A stretch of DNA of 28,462 nt. Source: an uncultured Peptococcaceae bacterium (GTDB lineage Bacteria; Bacillota; Peptococcia; Peptococcales; Peptococcaceae). The stretch is from NCBI GenBank assembly GCA_947254645.1, contig CAMYDW010000020.1, positions 1 to 28,462 on the forward strand, in the 5' to 3' direction. Below the pieces are notes generated by a model, which searched no databases, was not told where the DNA came from, and worked only from the letters and a program-made list of their open reading frames with translations. Shown piece after piece: positions 6,452 to 15,765 of this stretch. Each line of letters opens with the position of its first letter. Positions within the stretch are counted from its first letter, which is position 1. The position numbers were made by a program, and so were the translations under genes.

Positions 6452-7876
6452 TTGTTACATTCAAAAATAACTATTCATGAATTGCATGAAAAATTATTGA
6501 ACAAAGAAATTACATCAACTGCATTAACAGAATATTATATCAAGGAAATTGAGAATAACAGCGCCATTAATGCTTACATTACTTTAAACAACGAAGAAGC
6601 ATTGGCGATGGCCGCTCGTATTGATGAAAAAATTAATAATGGTGAAAAAATTGGCATGCTAGAAGGCATTCCTGTCGCTATTAAAGATAATCTATGTACA
6701 GAAGGTCTTCGTACAACCTGTGCTTCTCATATTTTGGAAAATTTTGTACCGCCTTATGATGCAACTGTTGTTGAAAAGTTGCGTAAAGCAGGTGCGATTA
6801 TCATTGGTAAAACAAATATGGATGAATTTGCCATGGGGGCAACGACAGAAACGTCTTTCTTTGGTGCGACACAAAATCCTGTCAATATTGAATGTGTACC
6901 AGGGGGTTCTAGTGGGGGCTCTGCAGCAGCAGTCGCAGCAGGACAAGCGCCATATTCTCTTGGTAGTGATACAGGTGGTTCTGTTCGACAACCAGCTTCC
7001 TATTGTGGGATTGTTGGCTTGAAACCAACTTATGGTCGAGTATCGAGATTTGGATTAATCGCATTTGCGTCTTCTCTTGATCAAATTGGGCCATTGGCGA
7101 ATGATGTTGAAGATATCGCTCATATCATGAATGTGATTGCTGGTTATGATGAAAAAGATTCTACCTCTGCAAATATAGCAATAGATGATTTTACAAAACT
7201 CATTGGCAAAGATATTAAAGGCATTAAAATTGGTTTGCCTAAAGAATATTTGGGTGATGGTATTCAAAGTGAAATCAAAGATCAAATTAATGCTGTTCGA
7301 ACTGTTTTAGAATCTCAAGGTGCCATTGTTGAAGAATGTAGTTTGCCAACGACATCTTATGCTATTCCAACCTACTATTTGATTGCACCAGCAGAAGCAA
7401 GTTCTAACTTAGCACGCTATGATGGTGTACGCTATGGATTGCGCGCACAAGCCGATGATATGATTTCAATGTTTAAAGAAACACGCCACGAAGGATTTGG
7501 TGATGAAGTCAAACGTCGCATTATGCTAGGAACCTATGCGTTGAGTGCGGGATATTATGATGCATATTATTTAAAAGCGCTCAAAGTAAGACATCTCATT
7601 CAGGATGATTTTAAAGAAGCCTTTAAAAAATATGACTGTTTATTAACACCAGCATCTGTCATGACAGCACCGAAAATTGGTGAAAAAACAGATGCAGTGA
7701 CAGCGTATAAACAAGATATATGTACTGTAACAAGTAATTTGGCTGGCTTACCTGCAATTTCAGTTCCGTTTGGAATGGATCAAAACAATATGCCTATTGG
7801 GATTCAATTAATTGGCAAACCATTTGACGAACCATTCTTGTTACAAGTTGCCCATGTCATTGAGCAAGCAAAATAA
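6452..7876 (+). CDS. gatA: Asp/Glu-tRNA amidotransferase subunit GatA
   Basis: GatA is the glutaminase subunit that supplies ammonia to GatB. The amidase-signature triad is visible: Lys78 (VAIKDN), cis-Ser153 (GGSSGGSAAAVAAG) and nucleophile Ser177 (DTGGSVRQPA). The 474 residues are close to the usual 480-490. The start is a TTG at 6452, seven bases after AAGGGGTG (6437-6444); no ATG fits near the family's N-terminus, which begins about three residues before the first conserved helix. It lies 15 bases after gatC and 18 before gatB in one operon. Confidence 0.96.
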   Translation: MLHSKITIHELHEKLLNKEITSTALTEYYIKEIENNSAINAYITLNNEEALAMAARIDEKINNGEKIGMLEGIPVAIKDNLCTEGLRTTCASHILENFVPPYDATVVEKLRKAGAIIIGKTNMDEFAMGATTETSFFGATQNPVNIECVPGGSSGGSAAAVAAGQAPYSLGSDTGGSVRQPASYCGIVGLKPTYGRVSRFGLIAFASSLDQIGPLANDVEDIAHIMNVIAGYDEKDSTSANIAIDDFTKLIGKDIKGIKIGLPKEYLGDGIQSEIKDQINAVRTVLESQGAIVEECSLPTTSYAIPTYYLIAPAEASSNLARYDGVRYGLRAQADDMISMFKETRHEGFGDEVKRRIMLGTYALSAGYYDAYYLKALKVRHLIQDDFKEAFKKYDCLLTPASVMTAPKIGEKTDAVTAYKQDICTVTSNLAGLPAISVPFGMDQNNMPIGIQLIGKPFDEPFLLQVAHVIEQAK

Positions 7877-7894
7877 TTAAAGGAGGTAGATAAA

Positions 7895-9337
7895 ATGAAT
7901 TATGAAGTTGTCATTGGTCTTGAAGTCCATGTTGAATTAAAAACAGAAACAAAAATTTTCTGTAATTGCTCTACCGCCTTTGGTGGTGCCCCAAATACTC
8001 ATGTATGTCCAGTATGTCTTGGTCTACCAGGGACATTACCAGTTTTAAATAAAAAAGTACTGGAATATGCTGTAAAAGCAGGACTCGCTACAAACTGTCA
8101 AATTGCACTATTTAGTAAATTTGACCGAAAAAATTATTTTTATCCAGATTTAACGAAGGCTTATCAGATTTCTCAATTTGACTTGCCAATTGCAGAACAT
8201 GGTTTTGTAGAAATCACAGTTGACGGAGAAGATAAAAAAATTGGACTGACTCGTATTCATATGGAAGAAGATGCAGGTAAGCTGGTTCACCAAGGTGCAA
8301 CTATCACCACGTCGAATTCTTCTTTGGCAGATTACAATCGCGCTGGTGTACCATTGATTGAAATTGTCAGTGAGCCAGATATGAGAAGTGCTGCAGATGC
8401 ACGCGCTTATTTAGAAGCCTTAAGAGCCATTATCGTTTATACAGGGGTTTCTGATGCAAAAATGGAAGAAGGCTCTTTGCGTTGCGATGTCAATATTTCT
8501 TTAAGACCAAAAGGTCAAGAAGCTTTCGGTACTCGTGCAGAAATTAAAAACCTGAATTCTTTCAGAGCAGTTGAAAGAGCCATTGAATATGAAATCCATC
8601 GACAAAGCGAATTACTTGATGATGGAGAAAAAGTAAAATTAGAAACAAGAACCTGGGATGATGGAAAAGGGATGACATTCTCCTTGAGAAGCAAGGAAGA
8701 ATCTGATGAGTATAGATATTTCCCAGAACCAGATTTAGCACCAATCGTTCTAACTGAAGAATGGATTGATGAAGTTAAAGCATCTTTGCCTGAAATGCCA
8801 AGAGCACGTCACTCTCGATTAGTAGAACAAGGCATTGGTAGCAAAGAAGCGGCAATTGTCACACAAAATATAGAATTGGCAGATTTTTATGATGAAGCTG
8901 TGAAACTGATGGATGAGCCACAACTGATAGTGAACTGGCTTATTGGGGATGTGATGGCTAAATTAAACACTTCAAATCAAAGCATCAGTGAATCAGGCTT
9001 TACTCCTGAACGGTTGATAGAATTACTACGTCTTATGAAAGATGGTAGCATTAGTAGTAAAATCGCTAAGGATGTTTTTATGAAATCCTTCGATAATAAT
9101 AGAAATCCAAAAGAGATTGTTGAAGAAGAGGGATTACAACAAATTTCAGATTCTTCTTCATTAGAACCTTTGATTCAAAAAATTGTTGATAATAATCCTA
9201 AATCTGTTGAGGATTTTAAGGCTGGAAAGAAAAAAGCATTGGGATTTTTTGTAGGACAAGTGATGAAAGAAACCAAAGGACAAGCAAATCCAGCTTTAGT
9301 AAATGAAATGATTTTATCTGTGCTTGAAAAAATGTAA
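7895..9337 (+). CDS. gatB: Asp/Glu-tRNA amidotransferase subunit GatB
   Basis: GatB phosphorylates the tRNA-bound Glu or Asp side chain and amidates it with ammonia channelled from GatA. The hallmark IGLEVHVELKTETK is at residues 7-20. The zinc-binding cysteines Cys23, Cys25, Cys38 and Cys41 follow (FCNCSTAFGG, then THVCPVCLG). The C-terminal part from about residue 330 is the helical YqeY-like tail domain (ADFYDEAV, LGFFVGQVMKETKGQANP) that holds the tRNA elbow. The length of 480 is typical. AGGAGG at 7881-7886 precedes the ATG. Presence of the complete GatCAB set implies the organism relies on the indirect route for at least one amide tRNA. Confidence 0.97.
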   Translation: MNYEVVIGLEVHVELKTETKIFCNCSTAFGGAPNTHVCPVCLGLPGTLPVLNKKVLEYAVKAGLATNCQIALFSKFDRKNYFYPDLTKAYQISQFDLPIAEHGFVEITVDGEDKKIGLTRIHMEEDAGKLVHQGATITTSNSSLADYNRAGVPLIEIVSEPDMRSAADARAYLEALRAIIVYTGVSDAKMEEGSLRCDVNISLRPKGQEAFGTRAEIKNLNSFRAVERAIEYEIHRQSELLDDGEKVKLETRTWDDGKGMTFSLRSKEESDEYRYFPEPDLAPIVLTEEWIDEVKASLPEMPRARHSRLVEQGIGSKEAAIVTQNIELADFYDEAVKLMDEPQLIVNWLIGDVMAKLNTSNQSISESGFTPERLIELLRLMKDGSISSKIAKDVFMKSFDNNRNPKEIVEEEGLQQISDSSSLEPLIQKIVDNNPKSVEDFKAGKKKALGFFVGQVMKETKGQANPALVNEMILSVLEKM

Positions 9338-9366
9338 GGTGGGTTCTGAAAAGGAATCTTTTGTTC

Positions 9367-9375
9367 TGTTAGAAT
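9367..9375 (+). promoter_or_regulatory. Possible extended -10 promoter of the ydbC-like gene
   Basis: TGTTAGAAT has a TG one base before a TAGAAT -10. The same TGTTAGAAT occurs before dprA at 9740-9748. No clear -35 is present. It stands 29 bases before the YdbC start, so this gene may be transcribed alone as well as from the gat operon. Confidence 0.35.
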
Positions 9376-9403
9376 GTTCATCATATAAGGGGATTTAAGA
9401 GTT

Positions 9404-9616
9404 ATGGCAGATATTACATTTGATATTGAAAAGCATATTGCAGTGCTTTCCACTAGCAACAAAGGCTGGCAAAAAGAATTGAATATGGTTTCATGGAATA
9501 ACAGACCAGCAAAATATGATATCAGAGAATGGAGCCCAGACCATGAAAAGATGGGCAAGGGTATTACGCTCAGTGAAGATGAAATGAGAACACTTATTGA
9601 ATCTATGAATCTATAA
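9404..9616 (+). CDS. YdbC/PC4-like single-strand DNA-binding protein
   Basis: This 70-residue protein matches the bacterial YdbC family, which has the fold of the eukaryotic coactivator PC4 and binds single-stranded DNA as a dimer. The visible hallmark is WNNRPAKYDIREWSPDHE followed by MGKGITLSEDE at about residues 30-60. AAGGGG at 9387-9392 is about ten bases before the ATG. It is 66 bases after gatB with no terminator between them, and it ends in the strong hairpin at 9615-9657. The in vivo role of the family is not settled; a function in ssDNA metabolism or transcription is known only by analogy. Confidence 0.88.
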   Translation: MADITFDIEKHIAVLSTSNKGWQKELNMVSWNNRPAKYDIREWSPDHEKMGKGITLSEDEMRTLIESMNL

Positions 9617-9657
9617 CAAAAAAGAAACGCTATTTAATATAGCGTTTCTTTTTTGTT
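9615..9657. terminator. Strong terminator after the gat-ydbC operon
   Basis: The 19-base arm at 9615-9633 (A-rich, then GAAACGCTAT) is perfectly complementary to 9639-9657. The T-rich right arm serves as the U-tract. The left arm begins inside the TAA stop of the preceding gene. Confidence 0.9.
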
Positions 9658-9712
9658 TCTTAAAATAATTTAAAGAGAATGAAAAGATAGAAAATTTAAA
9701 ATTGTTATCATC

Positions 9713-9749
9713 TTGCGACTATACAATTCTAACCAATAATGTTAGAATT
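9713..9749 (+). promoter_or_regulatory. Promoter and inverted repeat before dprA
   Basis: AATTCTAAC (9725-9733) and GTTAGAATT (9741-9749) form a perfect nine-base inverted repeat with a seven-base centre. The right arm includes TGTTAGAAT, an extended -10 (TAGAAT at 9743-9748). TTGCGA at 9713-9718 could be a -35 for a TAATGT at 9737-9742 (spacer 18). The overlap of a palindrome with the likely core promoter suggests an operator; the binding protein is unknown. Confidence 0.4.
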
Positions 9750-9781
9750 AAATACATATAGCTTTCTGGAGGTGCTTAGGC

Positions 9782-10873
9782 ATGGTATCGAATGCTATTT
9801 TTACGCTTTTACATGACATTTGGGGCGACTCAAGCAATGAGAGTATACGCCTTGTAGAGATGAGAGTTCCTAAGTCAATTTTAAAAGAAGCATCTGCATT
9901 TCAACTAGCAAATTTGGTCCCAGAAATTTCTATGGAAAAATGGAAAGCGTGGGAAGCTTATTTTACAGACTTACGATATAAACAAAGGGAAGCGTATTTG
10001 AAAGCGAACCAAATAAGTGTTTTGCTATATATAGATGAAGAGTATCCTTCAAAAATTAAGGAAGTTCACCGTCCGCCAGCTATTCTTTATTTAAAAGGGC
10101 AGTTGTCCTCTCATTTAATGATAGGAATGGTAGGCAGTCGAAAAGCGACAACTTATGGGAAAGATGTTGCATTTTCTATGGCTAAAGCTTTATCTAAAGA
10201 GGGTATCTGTATCATTAGCGGATTGGCCAAAGGCATTGATGCAAGTGCTCATAAAGGGGCTTTAACATCAAATGGAGGCACAATTGGTGTGCTTGGCTGT
10301 GGGATAGATCAAATATATCCAAGAGAAAATAAACAATTATACGAGGAGATTTTAAAGACGCCACAAAGTGGGATTATTTCAGAATGGCCTTTAGGATCAG
10401 CTGCGATGTCCTATCATTTCCCACAAAGGAATAGAATCATTGCTGGTTTAAGTGATGGTGTTTTAGTGGTGGAAGCTGCAGCTAAAAGCGGTTCTCTTAT
10501 TACAGCAAATCTGGCTTTAGAAAATGGCAAAGATGTTTTCGCTATTCCAGGCATGATCACGAGTGCGGCATCGGTTGGTTGCCATCGACTTATTAAAGAT
10601 GGTGCTAAATTAGTTGCTAGTCCAAATGATATATTGGAAGAATATGGACAATTAAGTTTGTTTAAAGAAACAACTCAAACAAGCATCGTGTCTCTAACTG
10701 ATGATGAAAAAAATGTTTTAAGCCATTTATCCGGTGTTCCAAAGTATGTAGAACAATTAAGTATAGATTGTCATCTACCTGTTTATAAATTAAATAGTAT
10801 TCTAACATCATTAGAATTAAAAGATTTAGCCGTCCAACATTTGGGAAGACAATATTCAAAAATCGAAGTTTAG
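9782..10873 (+). CDS. dprA: DNA-processing protein DprA
   Basis: DprA loads RecA on incoming single-stranded DNA in natural transformation; many non-competent bacteria keep it. The 363 residues are typical. The Rossmann-like core shows MVGSRKATTYGK (about 116-127), ISGLAKGIDASAH (145-157), VLGCGIDQIYPREN (170-183), FPQRNRIIAGLSD (213-225) and SGSLITANLALENG (236-249). The C-terminal 60 residues form a winged-helix-like domain. GGAGG at 9768-9772 precedes the ATG by nine bases. It heads a seven-gene run that ends with codY, the same order as in Bacillus. A comM homologue also lies in this window. Confidence 0.96.
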   Translation: MVSNAIFTLLHDIWGDSSNESIRLVEMRVPKSILKEASAFQLANLVPEISMEKWKAWEAYFTDLRYKQREAYLKANQISVLLYIDEEYPSKIKEVHRPPAILYLKGQLSSHLMIGMVGSRKATTYGKDVAFSMAKALSKEGICIISGLAKGIDASAHKGALTSNGGTIGVLGCGIDQIYPRENKQLYEEILKTPQSGIISEWPLGSAAMSYHFPQRNRIIAGLSDGVLVVEAAAKSGSLITANLALENGKDVFAIPGMITSAASVGCHRLIKDGAKLVASPNDILEEYGQLSLFKETTQTSIVSLTDDEKNVLSHLSGVPKYVEQLSIDCHLPVYKLNSILTSLELKDLAVQHLGRQYSKIEV

Positions 10874-10895
10874 AAAATAGAGGTTTTGTTAAATT

Positions 10896-12998
10896 ATGAA
10901 AGAAACATTAGTCATTGTTGAATCTCCTGCAAAAGCTAAAACCATAAATAAATTTTTAGGTAAAAATTACACGGTAGTTGCATCAATGGGTCATGTACGT
11001 GATTTGCCCAAGAGTCAATTTGGTGTAGATATTGAAAACGATTTTAATGTTAAATATATAAATATTAGAGGGAAGGCTCCTCTTATTAATGATTTAAAAA
11101 AACTCGCAAAGAAATCTGATCGAGTTTTTCTTGCAAGTGACCCTGACCGCGAAGGAGAAGCGATTGCATGGCATTTGCGCTATGTACTGGGCCTAGAGGA
11201 AGACAGTAAATGTCGTGTTTCATTTAATGAGATTACAAAAGAAGCCGTCAAAGAAGCGATCAAAGAACCTCGTACCATTAATTCTGAAAGAGTGGACGCT
11301 CAGCAAGCTAGACGTGTCTTGGATAGAATTGTTGGGTATCAATTAAGTCCGCTTTTATGGAGAAAGGTAAAAAAAGGACTAAGTGCAGGTCGTGTTCAGT
11401 CTGTGGCATTACGTCTTATCTGCGAACGTGAAAAAGATATTATGGATTTTACGCCAGAAGAATATTGGACATTAGAAGTTACTTTAAAAAATAATACTAA
11501 TAAAGAATTCGTGGCAAAACTTAATAAAAAAAATGGTGAAAAAATCGATATCCATAGTGAAAAAGAAATGGATGAAATTCTTTCTTATTTATCAAAAGAG
11601 CAATATATTGTATCTCATGTTAAAACAAATAGACGTAAGAAAAATGCACCATTGCCATTTACGACAAGTGCTTTGCAACAGGATGCAAATAGAAAACTTA
11701 ATTTTACTGCCAAAAAGACCATGCGATTGGCCCAATCTCTTTATGAAGGGATTCAATTAGGACGTTCTGGGAATGTCGGTTTAATTACCTATATGAGAAC
11801 AGATTCCACACGTATTTCAGACCAAGCCAAAGAACAGGCCGAAGAATATATCCTAGATCATTTTGGCAAAGAATATCTTCCAACTGGTAAAACAACTGCC
11901 AAAAAGAAAAATGAAAAAAAAGTACAGGATGCCCATGAGGCAATTCGTCCTACTTATATAGATAGAGATCCAGAAAGCATTAAAGAATATTTATCTAGAG
12001 ACGAGTATCGTTTGTATAAGTTGATTTGGTCTCGATTCTTATCAAGTCAAATGTCCCCTGCTGAATTTGATGTCACGAATGTTCAGATAGATGCAGGTAT
12101 CTACAATTTCTCGGCCAGTGGTAGTATTAATGTGTTTAAAGGGTATCAGGTTCTATATGATGATAAAACTGATGAACAAAATGAAAGCAAGGAGTTGCCA
12201 ATCCTTGAATCAAATGAGCATTTATCTCATATAAAAAATGATAGTAAACAACATTTTACGCAACCGCCAGCTCGTTATACAGAGGCTTCATTGATCAAAA
12301 CCCTTGAAGAAAAAGGTATTGGTAGACCGAGTACCTATGTTGCAACCATTGAAACTATTATCGCAAGAAACTATGTTTATCGTGAGAAAAAGAGTTTTTA
12401 TGTGACAGAAATTGGCGAATTGGTCAATGAGCTTTTAATACAAAATTTTGGTAGTATCATCAATGTAGACTTTACTGCAAATTTAGAAACCGAGCTAGAT
12501 CAAATTGAATCTGGTGAACGACAATGGAAGACCGTCATCAGCGACTTTTATACTGTTTTTAAAGAGCAATTGGATATCGCAGAAAAAAATATTGGCGATG
12601 TTAAAATACCTGATGAAATTACAGATATTATTTGCGAAAAATGTGGTAAACCATTTGCCATTAAAATGGGCAGATATGGGAAGTTTTTGGCCTGTACAGG
12701 ATTTCCTGAATGTAGAAATACAAGACCATTACTTGAAGAAATTGGTGTAACATGTCCAAAATGTGGCAAAGGCAATGTTGTAAAAAGACGTTCGAAAAAA
12801 GGTCGTGTTTTTTATGGTTGTAGTGACTATCCTGAATGCGATTTTGTCACATGGGAAAAACCGACTGGAGAACGTTGTCCTAATTGTGCTGACGGTTATT
12901 TGGTAGAGCATCAAACAAAGAATGGTACCCATATTGTCTGTACAAGCAAAGATTGTAATTATAAAGGTGAAGTAAATGATGAATCACAAGACAAATAA
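10896..12998 (+). CDS. topA: DNA topoisomerase I
   Basis: TopA relaxes negative supercoils through a transient 5'-phosphotyrosine bond. The TOPRIM start LVIVESPAKAKTI and the metal-binding SDPDREGEAIAWHL (81-94) are present. The active-site Tyr299 is in LITYMRTDSTRIS. The C-terminus has three four-cysteine zinc ribbons between residues 580 and 687: CEKCGKPF...CTGFPEC, CPKCGKGN...CSDYPEC and CPNCADGY...CTSKDC. The 700-residue length agrees with Firmicute enzymes. The ribosome site is weak (AGAGG about 14 bases upstream). The end overlaps the trmFO start by 23 bases. Confidence 0.97.
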   Translation: MKETLVIVESPAKAKTINKFLGKNYTVVASMGHVRDLPKSQFGVDIENDFNVKYINIRGKAPLINDLKKLAKKSDRVFLASDPDREGEAIAWHLRYVLGLEEDSKCRVSFNEITKEAVKEAIKEPRTINSERVDAQQARRVLDRIVGYQLSPLLWRKVKKGLSAGRVQSVALRLICEREKDIMDFTPEEYWTLEVTLKNNTNKEFVAKLNKKNGEKIDIHSEKEMDEILSYLSKEQYIVSHVKTNRRKKNAPLPFTTSALQQDANRKLNFTAKKTMRLAQSLYEGIQLGRSGNVGLITYMRTDSTRISDQAKEQAEEYILDHFGKEYLPTGKTTAKKKNEKKVQDAHEAIRPTYIDRDPESIKEYLSRDEYRLYKLIWSRFLSSQMSPAEFDVTNVQIDAGIYNFSASGSINVFKGYQVLYDDKTDEQNESKELPILESNEHLSHIKNDSKQHFTQPPARYTEASLIKTLEEKGIGRPSTYVATIETIIARNYVYREKKSFYVTEIGELVNELLIQNFGSIINVDFTANLETELDQIESGERQWKTVISDFYTVFKEQLDIAEKNIGDVKIPDEITDIICEKCGKPFAIKMGRYGKFLACTGFPECRNTRPLLEEIGVTCPKCGKGNVVKRRSKKGRVFYGCSDYPECDFVTWEKPTGERCPNCADGYLVEHQTKNGTHIVCTSKDCNYKGEVNDESQDK

Positions 12999-14307
12999 TA
13001 GTGTGACAGTTATTGGCGCTGGGCTTGCTGGCAGTGAAGCTGCATGGCAACTTGCAAATAGAGGCGTTAAAGTTGTTCTATACGAAATGAGACCAAATAA
13101 GAATACCGTTGCTCACCAAACAGCATTGTTTGGTGAATTGGTATGTAGTAATTCTCTCCGTTCGAAGCAACTTGAAAGCGGTCCAGGACTTCTAAAAGAA
13201 GAGTTGCGTCGCATGTCCTCTTTAATCATAGAAGCGGCCGATTATTGTGAAATACCTGCAGGTGGTGCTCAAGCCGTCAATCGTACCCTTTTTGCAGAGT
13301 ATATTACAAATAAAATCAAATCTCATCCAAATATCACTGTGGTTAATGAAGAGCTTATATCACTTCCGGAAGATGGTATTACTATATGCGCTTCAGGACC
13401 ACTCACCTCAGACGGACTATTCGATTCAATAAAAGAAATAACTGGTGAAGACACGCTCTTTTTTTATGATGCTGCGGCACCAATTGTTGATTTTGATAGC
13501 ATAGACATGTCACATGCTTTTTGGCAATCGCGCTATGATAAAGGAGACAGCGCAGATTATTTGAACTGTCCATTAAGCAAAGAAGAATATCAAGTTTTTT
13601 ATGAAACACTCATGAATGCTGAATGGGTACCAACACATGATTTTGAAAAAGAAATCTTTTTTGAAGGCTGTATGCCTGTAGAAACAATGGCAAAAAGAGG
13701 CTTTCAAACTTTGTTGTTTGGCCCTTTAAAGCCTGTTGGTTTAATTGATCCTAAAACAAATCAGACCCCATTTGCTGTTGTACAACTGAGACGAGAAGAT
13801 AAAGAAGGCCGTCTTTTTAACATGGTCGGTTTTCAAACTAGAACGAAATGGGGAGACCAAAAGAAAGTCATTAGTGCTATTCCAGCTTTAAAAAATGCTG
13901 AAGTGGTACGTTATGGTGTGATGCATCGTAATACTTTTTTGAACGGTCCGAAGGTATTACGTCCTACGGGGCAACTCAAAAAAATAGATAATATCTTCTT
14001 TGCTGGTCAAATAACTGGTGTAGAGGGTTATATTGAATCGACAGCAAGTGGCTTAGTTGCAGGTATTAATGCAGCAAGGTTAGCAAATTATAAAACACCA
14101 ATGATCTGGCCAAGAACAACGGCTATTGGCAGTCTTCAAAATCATGTAAGCGAGTCATATTCTTCAAATTTCCAACCAATGAATATCAATTTTGGTTTAT
14201 TACCACCGTTAGCATCAAAAATCCGTTCTAAAAAGGAGCGAAACGCATTGCTCTCTCAGCGAGCCCTAAACGATCTTGAAGAGTGGAAAGTGAATATTGA
14301 TGTCTAA
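12976..14307 (+). CDS. trmFO: Folate-dependent tRNA m5U54 methyltransferase TrmFO
   Basis: TrmFO makes 5-methyluridine 54 in the T-loop of tRNAs, using methylene-tetrahydrofolate and FADH2. The FAD-binding dinucleotide motif is VTVIGAGLAGSEAAWQLA (residues 10-27). GELVCSNSLRSKQLESGPG holds Cys57, and FEGCMPVETMAKRG holds Cys232; these correspond to the two cysteines known to matter in Bacillus TrmFO. ITGVEGYIESTASGLVAG is the C-terminal FAD-site signature. The 443-residue length is standard. Adjacent ATGs at 12976 and 12979 both fit the AAAGGTG at 12963-12969 inside topA, so translation is probably coupled. Confidence 0.97.
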   Translation: MMNHKTNNSVTVIGAGLAGSEAAWQLANRGVKVVLYEMRPNKNTVAHQTALFGELVCSNSLRSKQLESGPGLLKEELRRMSSLIIEAADYCEIPAGGAQAVNRTLFAEYITNKIKSHPNITVVNEELISLPEDGITICASGPLTSDGLFDSIKEITGEDTLFFYDAAAPIVDFDSIDMSHAFWQSRYDKGDSADYLNCPLSKEEYQVFYETLMNAEWVPTHDFEKEIFFEGCMPVETMAKRGFQTLLFGPLKPVGLIDPKTNQTPFAVVQLRREDKEGRLFNMVGFQTRTKWGDQKKVISAIPALKNAEVVRYGVMHRNTFLNGPKVLRPTGQLKKIDNIFFAGQITGVEGYIESTASGLVAGINAARLANYKTPMIWPRTTAIGSLQNHVSESYSSNFQPMNINFGLLPPLASKIRSKKERNALLSQRALNDLEEWKVNIDV

Positions 14308-15190
14308 TATGAATGAAAGGCTTAAGAATTATCGAGAGCATCTTGCTCAAGAAAGAGGTTTTAGCCACAATACTGTTGAAGCATATTTGACCGATGTCAT
14401 TAAATTTCTCCAATGGTTAAGTGCGGAATCCGTCCGATACGATGAGGTAGACTTATCTATTGCACGGACCTATTTATTTTATTTAAATAAAGTTGGTCTT
14501 AGCAAAAGTTCTATCTCACGACATATTTCAAGCCTACGACATTATTATGAATTTCTTCTAGAAAATAAACGTATTGATGGTAATCCATTTAAAAATCTTC
14601 GTATGCCTAAAAAAGATAAGTATTTACCTAAAGTCATTAACGAGACCGATATGACTCATTTTTTTGAAATTCTTTATACATCCGATGAACCGCTTCACCA
14701 GCGAGATCAAGTGCTTTTTGAATTGTTGTATGGTTCTGGTTTGCGAGTTTCAGAAGTGGTACAACTTAACTTGTCTGATGTGGCACACAAAGAATTTATT
14801 AGAGTTTTAGGGAAAGGAAACAAAGAAAGAATCGTTCCCTTGAGTAAAAAGAGTATTGAAATATTAGAAAAATACTTAAATGAAGGTCGCACAAAAATTC
14901 AAAAAACTGAATCGAATGCACTTTTATTAAATTATCGTGGTAAAAGATTAACAAGACGTGGTGTAATATATATTATTGACCAATACATCGAAAAAGGGGC
15001 CTTAATGTATCATATTTCGCCACATAGTTTTAGACATAGCTTTGCAACACATTTATTAGATCATGGAGCTGATCTAAAATTAATTCAAGAACTACTAGGG
15101 CATAGTAGTCTTGCGACAACGCAGGTGTATACCAAGGTTTCTGCAACGAGATTGAGAGAAGCCTATAATAATGGACATCCGCATGCATAA
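14300..15190 (+). CDS. xerC: Tyrosine recombinase XerC
   Basis: XerC resolves chromosome dimers at dif with XerD. This 296-residue protein has the N-terminal core-binding SAM-like domain (about 1-88) and the catalytic domain with all six residues: Arg149 (GSGLRVSEV), Lys172 (GKGNKERIVPL), His242 and Arg245 (HSFRHSFATHLL), His268 (LLGHSS) and Tyr277 (TQVYTKVS). The position between trmFO and hslV is the codV/xerC position of Bacillus. The ATG at 14300 overlaps the trmFO end by eight bases; a second in-frame ATG at 14309 is possible. Confidence 0.95.
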   Translation: MSNMNERLKNYREHLAQERGFSHNTVEAYLTDVIKFLQWLSAESVRYDEVDLSIARTYLFYLNKVGLSKSSISRHISSLRHYYEFLLENKRIDGNPFKNLRMPKKDKYLPKVINETDMTHFFEILYTSDEPLHQRDQVLFELLYGSGLRVSEVVQLNLSDVAHKEFIRVLGKGNKERIVPLSKKSIEILEKYLNEGRTKIQKTESNALLLNYRGKRLTRRGVIYIIDQYIEKGALMYHISPHSFRHSFATHLLDHGADLKLIQELLGHSSLATTQVYTKVSATRLREAYNNGHPHA

Positions 15191-15201
15191 GGAGCAAATA
15201 A

Positions 15202-15765
15202 ATGATAAATTTTCATTCAACAACAATCGTTGCAGTAAAAATAGGAAATAGCATTGCCATGGCTGGAGATGGGCAAGTGACGATGGGTGAGTCCACGATT
15301 ATGAAGGCAACTGCACGAAAAGTGCGCAGATTGCATAATGATACTGTGTTGGCAGGTTTTGCAGGATCTGTTGCAGATGCATTTATTTTATTTGATAAAT
15401 TTGAAGCATATTTGGAACAATGTCATGGACACTTGTCTAGAGCAGCAATAGAGTTAGCTAAAGAATGGCGTAATGATAAGATGACTCGCAACTTAGAAGC
15501 ACTTTTATTGCTTGCAGATGCGGAAGATTTGTTACTTGTCAGCGGCAATGGTGAAGTTATTATGCCTGAAAATGGTATTGCTGCAATTGGTTCAGGAGGA
15601 AACTACGCTTTAGCTGCTGCAAGAGCTTTGGTAGAAAACACCAATCTATCAGCGGAAGAGATAGCAAGAAAGTCACTAGAAGTTGCAGCAAGTATTTGTG
15701 TCTACACAAATGATAATATTATTGTTGAAAAGATTGAAGGAGAAACAAATGTCAACGGAGTCTAG
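15202..15765 (+). CDS. hslV: HslV peptidase subunit (ClpQ)
   Basis: HslV is the proteasome-like peptidase that forms a dodecamer capped by HslU. The mature N-terminus needs a free Thr or Ser. Here the protein begins MINFHSTTIVAVKIGN, so cutting after Ser6 would expose Thr7-Thr8, matching the TTI start of mature HslV; Bacillus ClpQ has a comparable short leader with an N-terminal serine. GDGQVTMGESTIMKATARKV and GFAGSVADAFILFDKFEAYL are family hallmarks, and AIGSGGNYALAAARAL lies near residue 130. The length of 187 is typical. It ends 17 bases inside hslU. Confidence 0.95.
   Translation: MINFHSTTIVAVKIGNSIAMAGDGQVTMGESTIMKATARKVRRLHNDTVLAGFAGSVADAFILFDKFEAYLEQCHGHLSRAAIELAKEWRNDKMTRNLEALLLLADAEDLLLVSGNGEVIMPENGIAAIGSGGNYALAAARALVENTNLSAEEIARKSLEVAASICVYTNDNIIVEKIEGETNVNGV

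Noticed and set aside
6692..7094. Minus- and plus-strand frames within gatA
   Set aside because: They lie fully inside the strongly conserved amidase signature region and are out-of-frame shadows.
15683..15748. Upstream extension of hslU inside hslV
   Set aside because: It would add 22 non-conserved residues in a frame overlapping conserved HslV codons; the ATG at 15749 has a good ribosome site.
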